Shown here: piece after piece, positions 42,861 through 55,985 of the stretch
Layout: every line of letters starts with the position of its first letter
Position numbering within the stretch: the first letter of the stretch is position 1
Assembly: GCA_033032175.1 (NCBI GenBank)
Contig: CM065313.1
Span: forward strand, 14,485,327-14,549,326
DNA: 64,000 nucleotides
Direction of reading: 5' to 3'
Source: Saturnia japonica
Lineage: Eukaryota > Arthropoda > Insecta > Lepidoptera > Saturniidae
The notes under the pieces: generated by a model
Told to the model about the DNA's origin: nothing
Database searches by the model: none
Seen by the model: the letters and a program-made list of their open reading frames with translations, nothing else
Made by a program: the position numbers and the translations under genes

Positions 42861-44089
42861 TTCATTCAGCTTCATTGCCTTATTCTCTAAGTGAGATCAG
42901 CTGGTGTCCAGTAATAGGGTTACCTTATCAAAAAAAAAATATCCGGAGAAAATTCTGGACACTTTCTTTAAAAATTATAATAAGCGAAATATTGATTTCT
43001 TAGTTACACACAGTGCAAGATATTTTCATGTTGTATCAATATGTTAATTTGAGAAATATAATTGTTGATACTTGATCAATATTCTTCCTTCATTTGTGTG
43101 AAAATTCCAAACGTTCTTGAATACCCCGCATTCCGGAGAAAGAACCAAATTTCCGGACATGTCCGGACAATCCCGGACATATGATAATCCTACCAGTAAT
43201 CAAGCGGGATGGTAGGGATATGTACCCGACTATGTCGCAATCACCATGCATCGTCGACGGATTACCGATCTCTTGTTAGTCAGCATCGTTTTTCGATTGT
43301 ACTGTATTTACACTGTATGTACTGTGCTATTATAAAAAATAAAATAAAAATGGTCTACTTACTAGTAAGTCCCTAAGAATTATTGATCAATATTGAACCT
43401 GCCTTCATTACCGGGCTTAGTGAAGGTATTTTCTTGGAAGAGATGTAACTTCTTATATCATAATTTGTTAAAGATAATTAAAAGAAATGTCACCACACCT
43501 TCCGAACATTTGTTTTGAAACTTGAACCTAACTTAGCGTCAATGAGTTTATCAAGGTGAAAGGGATGATTAAAATAAATATATAGAATGTTAGTCAATTG
43601 CTCACACATATATGTAATTCACGTACAATGTAACAAAACTCACATAACATATTTTTATGTATTATTTAGTAATAAAACCAAGGATTTTTACGTTTGGTCA
43701 AATCAGTGATTCGTAAACTGAACCAACTGGATATCAAGCGCGTTTTATGTTTGATCTCATAAAATAAAACGTCGTCATGTAAAACTGATATGCCAATTAC
43801 ATTCTTCTGGAATATCTTTTCACATGAGTATGAAATAGCTTTTCATATGATAAAATTTATAGTGATTTTTTATAGCATATCATATTATTCATTTTTAATT
43901 TGAAATCATAAAAATATGTTTCTTGACAGCAACGACAGCAAATAATGTGACTATCATCCATCAAACCAAGAATATCTATCGTAATTTTGATTTAACTGAA
44001 TACACAAAACTTTGTAGATTCTGTCATGGGCGTGGTCAGATTTTAGCGAGGGGAGGAACTAATGTTAAGTTTATTTTAATACTGAACTT
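42861..44089. other. intergenic
   Basis: A+T-rich. No gene or clear repeat border seen. Confidence 0.5.
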
Positions 44090-44290
44090 GGCAATATGAT
44101 TCTACAGTACCTGATGGTACGTTACGTAAGTACGAAACAGTCCAAAATCAACGACGACGACAACCATTGACAGTGGTCGTTGTTATGTTGGTCACATGAA
44201 ATTACCCTTCACGCCTCGTTTGAAGAACCCAATTTCATAGTAAGGAGCGAAAACGTTGACTGGAAGACCGTTCCATATATAGAGAACTGG
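44090..44290 (-). pseudogene. CR1/Jockey-group LINE 3' end
   Basis: The minus strand reads IWNGLPVNVFAPYYEIGFFK then RGVKG, the typical last residues of lepidopteran CR1/Jockey-type ORF2, followed by non-coding sequence with TACGTAACGTACCATCAGG. A 5'-truncated copy of the family at 32880. Confidence 0.75.
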
Positions 44291-44499
44291 CTTAATTACT
44301 AACCATTTACCTACTTCTTATTCTAGAAGGTTCCAATAATAAGTCAATCTGAAATTGACATCAAGCTCCTAAAACTAATAATTGAATCGGAACATACCAA
44401 TAGCCCCGTTTTCCTAATAATCGCCATCACTGAAGTAAATAATTGAAACTTTCAACCAAAAATTCTAAGTCCTATTAACATCTCGTTGCCAACAAATTG

Positions 44500-44960
44500 A
44501 AGTTTTTAAAGACAAATGATACTTATTGTGGGTGTTCCTTAGAAGACAAACGTATACTCTCGCTGAGTTTTTTATAGGTCTTTTTAATGTTTACAATTAT
44601 GTACTACATTAACTTGCTATATTTCTTATAATTTACTCAGCGTAAGCCATTTAAGAGCCAGAATTGATTCACCATGACCAGTTTTTTTAATATGTGCAAA
44701 ACCCTAATTCTTTTTCTAAAATAATAGTAGCCTAAGTTATTCCCTATAAAATCAGCTATCTACCAGTGAAAGTCTTATCAAAATCGGTCCGACCATTTCG
44801 GAGATTACCCGGAACAAACAGATAGACAGACAAAAATTTTAATAATGGGTTTTTTGTTATTAGTATCGTATATACTTTCATATGCATTTAGTAAAATACT
44901 GTTATTTTGAGGTTACAAATAGACACTTTAATTTTATTAATTGTAAATTAAGTTTATGTG
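44500..44960 (+). repeat. RTE-like repeat, uninterrupted copy
   Basis: Same family as 2140-2290 plus 3880-4310 and 25160-25720. It serves as the empty-site reference for the first mariner insertion. Confidence 0.7.
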
Positions 44961-45634
44961 TTATCCTTTTTATGCGCTTAAGAAAAAAACATCAGAGTGA
45001 ATTTTTATAAAATGATATAATTTTTTGGAATTTACTACTACTAAATTACAGAGTAAAAATGATACTAGAGGTTTCGGGGAGCAATGACTTGTTTGTTAAA
45101 AGTCTACACCATAAAGCTGTTTTGTTGTGGTGAAGATAGTTATTGTTCGCCAGTGAAGCTTGCTGTAAACATTTCGGATACTAAGTACTAGTGAGAATAG
45201 TGCTGCTAACCATGATCAGGCTGATATAATTTTGAAATTAAAAAACCATTTAATCATGTCATAGGAGTAGTAGCTATAACTTCTAACATGCGTACTATTT
45301 AGTACATGCACTCTTTTTTGGTCATTTAATCGTTTCACCATTAATATCGGTTCTTGTCAACAGACTAATATGAGAGTGGCCCCTAAATCTAAACGCAGAT
45401 ACGCTACATATTTTTAATTGTTCAATTTGCTGTTTTAATCAGCAAAAAAATCATTCACTTTCCTTTTCTACAAAACAGTTTAAAATCATTAGTCAGTTTT
45501 CTAATATTAATATTTCACAAATAATTATTAAGTACACACTAAAATTAATAAATATAAATGATATAAAAAATTATATTATATTATACTGAAATGATTATCT
45601 AGACACTCGAGAATACTTTACTTCGTTTATTTTC

Positions 45635-47152
45635 TTAAAAGATATGTATTAATGTGAGAGGTAAACAAAATGAAGACAATAAAAAATATGTCTTTGTACA
45701 CGAAGAGCAATAACATTTTTTTACGTATGAGTGCAAATCATCTATCACGTTTTTGAATAATTTTTCTTCATGGCTCTCATGCTTTCCTGTAGCTGATTCC
45801 GTTTTATCATATTTTTTCACGTCGTAGTCTATATTAAGTACAACATTATTTTTCTTACTCTTATGTGGTTTTTTCAAAGCTTTATCATATTCCAAATACT
45901 CATAATATTTACTCTTTTCTTTTTCGTTATTGTTATCATAATACAAATCTTCGTCCGGATATTCAGTGGTTGTTTTTCTGTGCTTCTTCTTCTTGGGTAA
46001 CTTTAGTTCGTTGAGTACGTAAGGGTGGTAATATTCATTTCTTTGAGGGCTCTCCGAAACACCACTTATTAAGTAAGACTGATAAGGCATATAAAACGCA
46101 GGGTATGGAGAATATAGCAGCCTAGTAGCATTCGGTGTGTGAGTGCAAATTTTCATATTTTCATTACATCGATGGCTACAAGTCGTGTAATGACTAGGTG
46201 TTTGACAAGTGCACAATTTACTATCAAAGTGTTGATAAGCACCATCGTTTATGTGAAATGAAGATTCTTCAGGTAAACTTCTCAACTCTACAACTTTAGT
46301 TTGATTGTTTTTTAAATCTGTATTCTCCCTTTGGTAATATCTTTTAAGCTGATTCTCAAAATCCACTTTTGTGTATAATTTATCAATATATTTGTAACTT
46401 TGATGTTCAATATTATTATTAAATTTCGCTAGAAGTTCTATACCAGGCCATTTCTGTTTCACCTCCAATGTTGGAGTTGGAACACTGATCTTATTGAATG
46501 TCTGTGTCGCCGTTGTCTGAGTAATTTCTTTATCATAAATATGTTGTTTAATCGAAAACATTTCATCAGATAACATTCTATCAAATATATTTGATTTTAA
46601 ATTTGGACTTCTCGAGTTAGTGAGGTTTTTTATAATTTGAAACATTGGTTTGTGCGTTCGAAAGGCTGAAGACTTATTTTGGCTAACATCTAAAAATTAA
46701 AGTTATCAAATATAATATTAATTTTCATTAATACTCATATTCTATAGTAATTTACAGGTCTGGTGATATTCCAGATAAAGATTTGAACCAATTCAAAAAA
46801 AGACAAATCCTTACTAGAACAATAATAAATTAGAAATTAACGAGCTGATAAATTATATTGCGTTAGGCATTTACATTAAATTCCAAGTTTATCTTTAAAC
46901 TATTATATCTGTGACTCATATTCAATTTGTTTTTACTCATATACATTAAATAGATCACTCGCACTTACAAGAAAACTGTGAATATCAACGAAATATAATG
47001 TTTTTTTTTCTTTCAAAAATACAAAGTATACCTTTATGAGTGTTTTCAGTATCATCGGTATTTCTCAATTTTCTTGATTTAATATTAACAGGAAAATTAT
47101 TTATTTCCGAAATGTATATCGTAAATACTATAATATGAAACACAAAAAACAT
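45635..47152 (-). CDS. secreted Tyr/Lys-rich protein, two exons
   Basis: Exon 1 (47152-47032) starts with MFFVFHIIVFTIYISEI, a clear signal peptide. A GTATAC donor and TTTTTAG acceptor flank an intron (47031-46690), phase 1 on both sides. Exon 2 (46689-45635) gives 391 residues in all. The mature protein is rich in Lys, Tyr, Asn and Thr, with a Cys cluster CTCQTPSHYTTCSHRC at about 200-215, CYCSSC at 366-371, and a hydrophobic C-terminus (375-391) that could be a GPI-anchor signal. AATAAA follows the stop within 10 bases. I do not recognise a family. It is divergent from the CAP gene. Confidence 0.7.
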
Positions 47153-47267
47153 AACCAACACATAAAGAACGGTCCATTGTAAATTACACTAAAGTGATAA
47201 AAATTTACTTGGATCTATTAGGCTATGCATTTTACGTAGTTAACGCAATTTGAAGTTTGTATTTATT
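47153..47267. promoter_or_regulatory. shared divergent promoter region
   Basis: Only 115 bp separate the start codons of the minus-strand secreted-protein gene (47152) and the plus-strand CAP gene (47268). Both 5' UTRs and core promoters must lie here, overlap the neighbour, or have further upstream exons. No clear TATA box is seen. Confidence 0.55.
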
Positions 47268-50200
47268 ATGTTATTTTTGAAATTAATTGTATTATTCGTT
47301 TACATAATCAATTTTAATATATGTTTCGCAAATTATTGCGAAATATGTGCCAATCATACTCTCTGTTTGTACAGTGTAAGCATTTTAAATTATTTTAACT
47401 TTTTACTTCAGCTTTTTACAACCTAAAATTCTTTAGTCGGCAGGCCCTAATACTGAATGTAAATCATATGACATAAATGCACTATTAACTGAACCTGAAA
47501 TTAATGGAATCGTAAATACTATTAACGAGAGACGGAACTTCGTTGCTATGGGATTTTCAAGTTTTGTACCACAAGCTGCTAATATGAGAAAAATTGTGAG
47601 TACTGCATTATATAAAACTAGCTTCTGCCTGCGATTTCGTTTGCATGGACTTCAGAACTGGGTCTTTATCGGTCTTACCACGTTATTTGGGTAACAATCA
47701 TTCAAACATACAAAGTACTTATAATATTAGTAGAATATAATAAATATCGAAACTCTGCCAACGGTTTAGTATAGACAATAAATAGTAACTTAGGCTACTT
47801 TTATTTTAGATATATAATTAGGGTTGCACGCAAATAAAAAAAAACTGCTCAGGGGGAATCAATTCAGGCGCTTAAATGGCTTACGTTGAGTAAACCATAT
47901 GAGATACCTGTATCATTTTAATGTACTACATAATTTTATATATTGAAAAGACCTACAATTAATTCGGCGAGTCCATATGTCTATTTTTTATGGATCATCC
48001 ATAAAAATAAAAAGCATTTTTATCTTTAAAATAACCGGGAGCGAGTAGCGGGTTTCTGCGAGTACCCGATCGACGGCATACAGTAGTCTACGCGAGCGCA
48101 GCCGCAGTCACAACTTGTACATAATATACATAGGCGTCGTTGTTCACATTTCCCGTATCTATTTGAAGCGCATGGTTACTGCTTCCTCAATAAAAACAGA
48201 ATGTAAATAGCAAAAATAACTTTCCAAAAGTGACTGGTAGTTGCAGCTATTAGCGCGTTTAAACATGCAAACAAAAAAGGATTTTTTGAGCTTTATAATA
48301 TGAATATAAGTAATAATTAATCACGAGGAATACGACCTTAATATAATAAGTTGCTGTCATAAGTCATGGACCTAAAATAGAATTCAAGAACAGTGATTAC
48401 CACAGATTGCGGACATTAAGATCCATCTACAGTCGTCGTTAGTATTATCTTACGCACTATGACAAGAGCCTTTACGTATGTAGGTTGATCTATTGCTGAT
48501 CTCGAAATGCCATGCGCCGAAATGACATAAACAATTATTCGTTTGTTTTTTTACCAGTTGTATGGTTTCCCGACACATCAGGCATAAATGCATCTGCTAC
48601 CTTGCGTTTGGTACATCAATTATAAATATTTTATTATTTATTATCAAAAATAAAATAAATTAATAAATAATATTTTCAGGTATGGTCACCGGAATTAGCC
48701 ACGAGTGCTCAGAGATGGGTTGATCAATGTGATTCGTCAATACAGCCGGATAAAGAAGATCAATGTCGAGACTTAGGTTATTCAATTTTATAATCTGTAC
48801 ATACATATATCCTCATAAGCTCCTACTGAATGCTCGAATCGTTTAAACTTTACTAACAATACATGCCTATGTGAGCCTACGTGGATACTGTGGACGTTAA
48901 CGATTTTAACTGCTATTCTATCAACTTCAGACGAAGGTCAGTTGATAAAAACGGACGTTCAACATCCAATACTTTATATCTTAGTAATAAGAAAAAAATT
49001 ATGTGTGCAATTCACACGTGGTAGAGGTGAAATCTTCACATCTATATTTTTTTAATTCAGAAAATGATCAAATACACACTAATTTAAAGTTTATGAAAAT
49101 GTACATACAAGTACTCACAATCATTATTCACAATATCATTTTCAATTAATGGTAACCTAACACAATATCAATCAGTAACAGAATGTCATAAGTGTCGTCT
49201 AAAAAGTGTTTGTTTCGTGTCTTTTTGGTGAGGTAACAAAATTCATTATTGCATCAACAAGCCTCTTTTGTAACATTGTTACATTGCCTAAAACTTTCCT
49301 ATCTCATTTTCTCCCACGTTAAATCTTATGAATGTATGTCTCTCTCTTTTTACTGTCACTTCCGCTTTTTCGTTTCATTGACTTTCAAATCATAACGATG
49401 CTAAAGAAGTTTTCACTTCAAGATATTTAATTTTACTACAAATTAGTTTATCATCACAAATAATTTCAGTCCATACTAAGGTCGGGCAGAACATCGCCAC
49501 TATATTTGGATCCACGCCAGGTCTTCATATAAAAAGTTTTGTTGAACTATGGTTCATACCGATTCTGAGGTATCGAGGAAGTGTGTCATATTATAACCAG
49601 TAAGTATATTACGAATATAATAGGATTATTAAGATATAAATAATATATTTCTCTACGTTTTGCAACTACAGAAACCTTACTTACCGTTTTATTCTTTCAT
49701 AGTATAGTTTAAATATTTTTAACTGCTATAATATACCCTAAGGGAATTACCTTTCAAAAATCATTTCTTTATCATCACCTAAGTACGTTATAATCACAGA
49801 TCTCTAGTTATAATAATAGGTCCTTGATATGAAATTATGAGTTTTATAAGGAAAAAATAAAACAATATTTTTTTAATAAAATCATACATTTAATCAATCG
49901 AAGTTTGTACTATTATTTATCTAAGTACTTTCGCCATTTTATAGGTAGTTCATTGATTCCGGTGCTGAAAAAATCGTGAGAGCGAGAATCAATACAATAT
50001 TTAGAGGCGGTTTGAACACCCTCATCAGAATTGAATTTTTTTACTTGAGCACTGTTCTGCCGCTATCTTCTGAACAGATCTTAGGAAGCTGTAGTGTATG
50101 ACATCAGCACTGGTCCAACAAACACTCACCAGTACCATTTTCTGAGTCAACTTTTGCTTGGGACACGATTTGGCCGGTTCTCCTGGGTTTAACCACTGTG

Positions 50201-52744
50201 ATGAACGTTTCCAATTGTCGTATAGAATCCATTTTTCGTGTCAAGTAACAATACCATTTAAAATTCCTTCGATATTGTAACGGTTTAGTAATGTAACGCA
50301 GCACTCAATGCGTGTTTGTTGGTGTGCTTCAGTCAATTCATGCGGTACACATTTCTGGAGCTTTTCCGCTTTTCCAATTTGTTTCAAGTGAACTAAAATT
50401 TTTTTATGAGTCACACCGAAACCTGCCGCTAACTCTGACGAGGTTTGCGATGGATCTGTTACCACAATCACCTTTAATTCTTCATTATCAACTAAGATCT
50501 CCGGCCGTCCATGGGGTTTGTTTCGTAGGTCAACATTTCTAGAACGAAACATTGAATCAAAAACCATGCTTTCTTTTAAAATAGCTTACCCATATATATA
50601 ATTCCCCTTTGAGCTGTTTCTGGAACATATTTGTAAATAACGCGATATTTTAAGTCTTCCATTTTGTGAAAAGGTCGATGTCAAAGAAAAATGAAATGGT
50701 GCAAAAACAAATGAATGACTAAATTCTAAACACAAATACACAAGCCTAAATTTTAAATAAATTTGAATTTGGAATTTTGCCAAAAGCCACATATTTGAGA
50801 TCAAAATGGCCAGTTCAAAAAAAGGCCAACTTCATATGTAATGACCTAATACATATAACATCTGGGCGACAGAGCATAACTCGGGTCTTACAATAAAATT
50901 ATAATTTAGGACATTTGAACCTTTACCTACGCAGCAATGAATTATCAAACTTTTAAAATGCTATTATCTCAAACATGGCCTTTGAAGTTAATAAAAAACC
51001 CTCTTGTCTGTGACTTGGGATATGTCGGTACTTTTTCTTAATTATAATAATTTAATGTATCCATATTATTATATCAATATATAACATATTAAGAAGTTAT
51101 AATTATTAAGGTATTAAATTTTTTATGTAAGAACAAAATTACACCTGTAAGTGGGGAGTTACTGAATAAGGTAACACGTTAAACTTAGAAGGAACTAGTT
51201 TTCAAGTGCAGCCCCCAGCAAACCAATAGGTAAATATTTTACAACAGATTTCTAGTGGTAACAATACACAAAATAAATGCTTTACCACCATGCTATATTT
51301 CTTTGTAATTTTTTAGTTCATTGAACGTTCGTGCTGATTTGAATCAGAATTACTTTATTTCAAAAACTTGAATTTTTATTAACTAAAAACTGGAAAACTT
51401 ACTAAAATTACATTCAATATACATCGTTTAATTAATAATATTTAACATGTTCAACTACTTGGTATCTAATATAGTAAATATATAAATAGGTACTTTACAA
51501 CATATATGTAATACAATTTATACTTTAAAATATAAACAAATGTATTTGTACCCAGTTTTTTAAATATAGAACCATTATAACAGTTATGAGATATTCTAAA
51601 ATAAATATGGTTTATAATTTCAGGTCAAAAGCTCATGGGACGGATTATTTTACTCAATTAATTTGGGCAGAAACTGAGTTCGTTGGGTGTGGCAAAGCGA
51701 GATTTTATGTAAATGTTCATTCATTAAATGTAAAAATTAATATTGAGCTACTAGCTATATTTTCACATCTAAATTTTAGGTTACAAAAAGAAACATGAAC
51801 ATAGAAAGGCTGGTATGTAATTTTGCTGCAAAAGGAAATATTCACGGAAAACCCATCTACGCCGTGGGCTATCCCAGCACTCAATGTCCAAATTATATGA
51901 TACCGGATCGTGCATTTCAAGGATTATGTACACAACAAAAAGATAAAATAGGTAAAATACCAAATAAAACTTGCATTTGCAAATAGCTTAATTTACACAC
52001 CTTGTTTGTTTTCAGCACAAAAACTTGCAACGTCACCTTCTTCGGTAACTAGTTTACTTAGGATACTTAATTTGTCAAATAATTCAATGAAGCAAGAAAT
52101 AGATCCTCTTCGCAATTATTTAAAACAAATTAATCTTAACAGTAATAAAACGAATGAGCGAAGAAATCAGAAAATGAGACACGTGTTTTTCAATAACACT
52201 TACGGTATGTAATGCATTATTTCATTAATATCTGCTTCTAGTATATTCATTTCAATTATTTACCAAAATAATTATTTAAGGTGTCAAACGAATACCTACA
52301 TTGGAATCTCACAAAACTTGGAATACTGAAACGAACAATTCTTATAGACATAATAACCCAATCGAAAAAGGACATTCCCGTGTATATCATGGGTATGAAT
52401 CTCATCAGCATAGCCATGAACCTCGCACGCATGATTATGAATCATACGACACAAACCAAAAACACAACAATGAAGAGTTTCGAAGGTATGACTTTACAAG
52501 TCAAAATATTAACACAGATAGTGATTTAAGAAAACACTATGGAAGCCCACAATGCACCCGAAAACAACACACAACAGAGAAAAAAATTTTAACCATCGAC
52601 TGTTCATCAAATGTTTGTACTAGAGAAGAAAAATGTAACGTTTGCGCGAAATCAACAACATGTCCGCCAACAGTTTGCGAACAACTTATATACTCAAAGA
52701 CAGATGTTAAATCTTTACAATGTAACAAGTGTTCCTTGTGTTAA
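47268..52744 (+). CDS. CAP/SCP-domain secreted protein (antigen-5 family)
   Basis: Exons: 47268-47375, 47437-47595, 48680-48776, 49470-49599, 51624-51708, 51780-51951, 52016-52204, 52281-52744; all junctions keep phase. Predicted 467 residues. A signal peptide (1-21) is followed by the YCxxC...C start of insect CAP proteins, then SPELATSAQRWVDQC, VGQNIA, YFTQLIWAET and LVCNFAAKGNI. CAP proteins are secreted, with varied and mostly unknown roles. The two cavity histidines are replaced (Ile in TINERR, Tyr173 in YFTQ). Two Cys of the hinge are lost together (Ser226, Pro235). Exons 7-8 add a non-CAP tail, ending Cys-rich at an early stop. The exon 3 donor (GTTATT) is weak. Confidence 0.85.
47830..48125 (-). 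repeat. RTE-like repeats in CAP intron 2
   Basis: 47830-47970 matches the 44500 family on the minus strand (GTAAACCATATGAGATA region). 48030-48125 is an RTE-like tail on the plus strand (TACGCGAGCGCAGCCGC). Confidence 0.55.
48970..49440 (-). repeat. dispersed repeat, copy B, in CAP intron 3
   Basis: On the minus strand it matches 20085-20345 joined directly to 20838-20990. The shared join lies between ATTGTGTTAGG and ATTAATTGAAAATGATATTG. Confidence 0.65.
49819..50846 (-). mobile_element. mariner copy 2, deleted, in CAP intron 4
   Basis: Ends GGTCCTTGATATGAAATTAT (left) and, on the minus strand, GGTCATTACATATGAAGTTG (right), flanked by TA at 49817-49818 and 50847-50848. At 1028 bp it has lost the middle and end of the transposase. 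Remnants (50567-50104) include NKPHGRPEILVDNEELK, LKQIGKAEKL and CCVTLLNRYNIEGILNGI. Close relative of the copy at 2292. Confidence 0.88.
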
Positions 52745-54205
52745 ACATACTACTACATGTACTCCCAAATCCAAAACACTGCAGTTGTAATGTCAATTGC
52801 CATTGCATAAATACCGAGGACACAATACCTTGCCAAAACGTAAGATCAGCCGATTCATTGGCTAGTTTAAGCTACAGTTTTTCCCCTAAGATAGTTTTAC
52901 GCAGCGGGGACCAAATGTCAACCCCAGAAAACTCATCTCCATTCCCATGGTTTTTAAGTAGCAGTATTACAGACAAACCTTTTAAAGGCTTTAACAGAAG
53001 AAGAAAATACGATGAAAATTACAAACAGGTAAAAGATATAATAGAAAATCCAACATTAAATTTACATGGTTCACACTATTTTGACAATTACTTTGATTCC
53101 AGTGAGAGAAAAAAACGAGAGTCAGAACATCAGATCACTTTTAAGCCGTTTTGGCAAATGGAGGAGTTTAATTATAAAAAACCTTCTGAGTTGAAATCAA
53201 TTAGATATACTACATTAGGAATCAGAAAAAGTAAAAAATCTAAAAGAACTACTTATGCAACAAACACTGAATCTATAACAATATCATTAAGAGAATTAAC
53301 TACCAACAATAATCACCGAAATCACGTAACAGAAAAGTACCTATCTTTTGAAGAATTAATGCATTTAAGGAAAATTACTTCGACAGATAGAGATTTAGAT
53401 GCATATCGAAGAGTAGATAGTGATAATATTTTGAGACAAGGAACTACTAGGAAAGGTACTACTAAGGTTACCACTAAGGTTACTACTACGTCGCGTGCAA
53501 CTACAACGTCAGAATACACTGCTAACACTCCGTTTATTCGTAAAAAACATTGTACTCGTAAATTAACCATGTACCTGGTCTGCCTTTGCACTAAGTGGGG
53601 CAGATGGTAACACTATTAATCCATGGGATGGAAGTGGATCTTTTGATCGTGGATCACGAACACCGCCTGGATATGTTGAGGGATGTACCCGAACTTCCAC
53701 TTGTACTCGTGAATTTATGGACCGTAATCAAAGGGTATCAGTAACAGCAGAATTATTACCATCATCATCTAGTAGTTATGAGTTAACTCCAGAGGATGGT
53801 GATTATTGTGAGCGACGTTCCCTTAATATTCGAAGACGAGATTCTGGAGAAAAAAGTATCATTGACGCTAACACTGATCACATAGAATATAATAATTCTT
53901 CTATTTTATCTAACACAGTATTTGAAATACCAAATAGCTCTTCTTGCAATAAAGAAGTTTTGAGAACACTACGACAAAAAAGAGATATTGGACATATATT
54001 ACAAACTTACGAAAAAGAAATCACCAAGAAATTTATAACATATAGTGAATTTTTTTATACGGTTCTTAAGAAATTTAAGAAAACTTGCTTCCCCGATTTA
54101 AAATTAGAAGGCTCTGCTTATTGTTCTAGTAACAGTACTTTAAAAGTTGAAATTTATATTTATTTTATTACCTTTGTATTTCTATTTCTTTTTGTATTAA
54201 ATTAA
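52729..54205 (+). pseudogene. continuation of the CAP tail after frame breaks
   Basis: After the stop at 52742 long open frames continue: Cys-rich HCSCNVNCHC onward to 53610, then from about 53560 to 54205. The reading frame steps by +1 three times (near 52735, 52785 and 53570), which returns to the original frame of exon 8. Ser/Thr-rich parts (RKGTTKVTTKVTTTSRATTT) and a dibasic-rich region precede AYCSSNST and a hydrophobic end (IYIYFITFVFLFLFVLN), a possible GPI or membrane anchor. Either this allele is freshly broken or the sequence has base-insertion errors. Confidence 0.6.
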
Positions 54206-54325
54206 ACGAAGTCTCTTTTAATGTGTATCGTTTTTAGAATGTCGATCACAAAACCAACATCATCTATGCGTAAAGAATGTAATATTAATATCCAAAATTA
54301 ATATTGCTCATTTTAATAGATGCAA

Positions 54326-54630
54326 TCCTACTAATATTTATAATCGCGAAAGTTTGTGTATGTATGGATTTTTGCTACTCTTTCACGCAAAAACTATTAT
54401 ATAGATTTTAATGAAACTGTACGATAACATATTTTATACATCAGAATAACATATAGGCTATAGTTTCTAAAGATATTGTTTAAATTGACCATAATATAAC
54501 GATAAGTGTCAAGTAAGTAGGAAAAATGCGAGTTATTACGGCGTGCGCTGCCAAAACCGTTGGAGTTACACGACAATGAAAATATTTATCTTAAATAGTT
54601 CTACAATAAAGCCTGCGACAACATATAATA
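54326..54630 (+). repeat. RTE/SINE-type repeat before mariner copy 3
   Basis: Begins ATCCTACTAATATTTATAAT and continues with CGCGAAAGTTTGTGTATG and TTTCACGCAAAAAC. A related piece with a GTGGGCACCAGCTAGTG end lies between the mariners at 55860-55965. Confidence 0.65.
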
Positions 54631-55853
54631 GATCTTTACCTATGAAATTGCCGATCTGCAGTACTGGCCATTTCAAATCAAAATAATTTTTGTTTGGCTA
54701 AGAATTCTAATTTCAAATTAATTTTATTTTAAAAACATGGAATTCTTTTTCCAAAAGTAGTCATTTGTTTATTGATTAGTGTCACATTTTCATTAAATTT
54801 CAATCTTTTTTGTCATCATGGATACGTTAAAAATTCGAGTAATTATGGAATATGAGTACCGTCGTGGCAGCAACGCTGCACAAGCGGTACGCAACATCAA
54901 CGACGTTTACGGAGCTAACACTACAAACCAACGCACCACCTATTATTGGTTTGCTCGCTTCCGTTCTGGGAATTTCGACCTGAAAAATGAACCTCGCGGT
55001 CGTCCGAAGACTTTGGTCGACAATGACGAATTAAAGGCGATTATGGAAGCTGATGATACACAATCTACGGCTGAATTAGCAGCAGCTTTCGACGTTAGCG
55101 TCAAAACAATATTGGTCCATTTGCGTCAAATTGGCAAGGTAAAAAAGCTTGACAAATGGGTGCCCCACGAACTCAATGATCACCAGCGCGAAGTACGCGT
55201 CGAGACGTGCCTTGCACTGCTCAACAGACACACAAATGAAGGAATTTTGAACCGCATTGTTACCTGCGATGAAAAATGGATTCTGTTTGATAACCGCAAG
55301 CGCTCAGCAAGTTGGTTGGATCCTGGTTCAGCACCTAAACAATGCCCTAAACGAAAACTTACCCCTAGAATAGTGATGGTCACTGTTTGGTGGTCTAACG
55401 CCGGTGTGATTCATCACAGCTTCTTACCAAACGGGGTGAGCATTACTTCAGATGTGTACTGTGAAGAACTGAACACAATGATGGAGAAGCTGGCACATCT
55501 CTAACCAGCATTGGTCAATCGCTCGTCTCCGCTGCTCCTGGAAGTTCTCCGTCATCCACCCTACTCACCAGACCTTGCGCCTACAGACTACTACTATTTC
55601 CAGAATTTGGATAACTCCTTGGCGGGAAAAAAATTCAATACCCGAGATGCAGTACAAAATACCTTTGAAGAATTTGTTTCCTCCCGTCCAGCTGATTTCT
55701 TTAAGAAGGGCATCAATAAACTGCCACTGCGCTGGCAAAGATGCATTGTTTGCATGGGTGATTACTTCGATTAATACAAATAAAAAATACATGAAAAAAA
55801 TTCTTTTAAATTTTTTCATACAAAACGGCAATTTCATCTTTTATGTGTAAGCC
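54631..55853 (+). mobile_element. mariner copy 3 with transposase pseudogene
   Basis: Left end GATCTTTACCTATGAAATTG after TA (54629-54630); the right end near 55853 is less certain. The transposase starts at ATG 54818 and reads well through the DNA-binding part and the first catalytic Asp (CDEKWILFDN) to a stop at 55502-55504. Three codons later LVNRSSPLLLE joins VLRHPPYSPDLAPTDYYYF. About 22 residues expected there, including the HDNARPH block with the second catalytic Asp, are missing by an in-frame deletion. It ends near 55774. It is inactive but the least decayed mariner here. Confidence 0.9.
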
Positions 55854-55985
55854 ATTATCGCCAAAATAGTCCTACTAATACTATAAACGCGAAAGTTTGT
55901 GTGGATGGATAAGCTACTCGAAATACTAATCCTGCGCAGACGTAGTCGTGGGCACCAGCTAGTGTTTAGATAAAGATACATATTA

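Noticed and set aside
45119..45240. Possible further exon of the divergent secreted-protein gene
   Set aside because: No splice signals or coding bias; the gene already ends with a stop and AATAAA near 45630.
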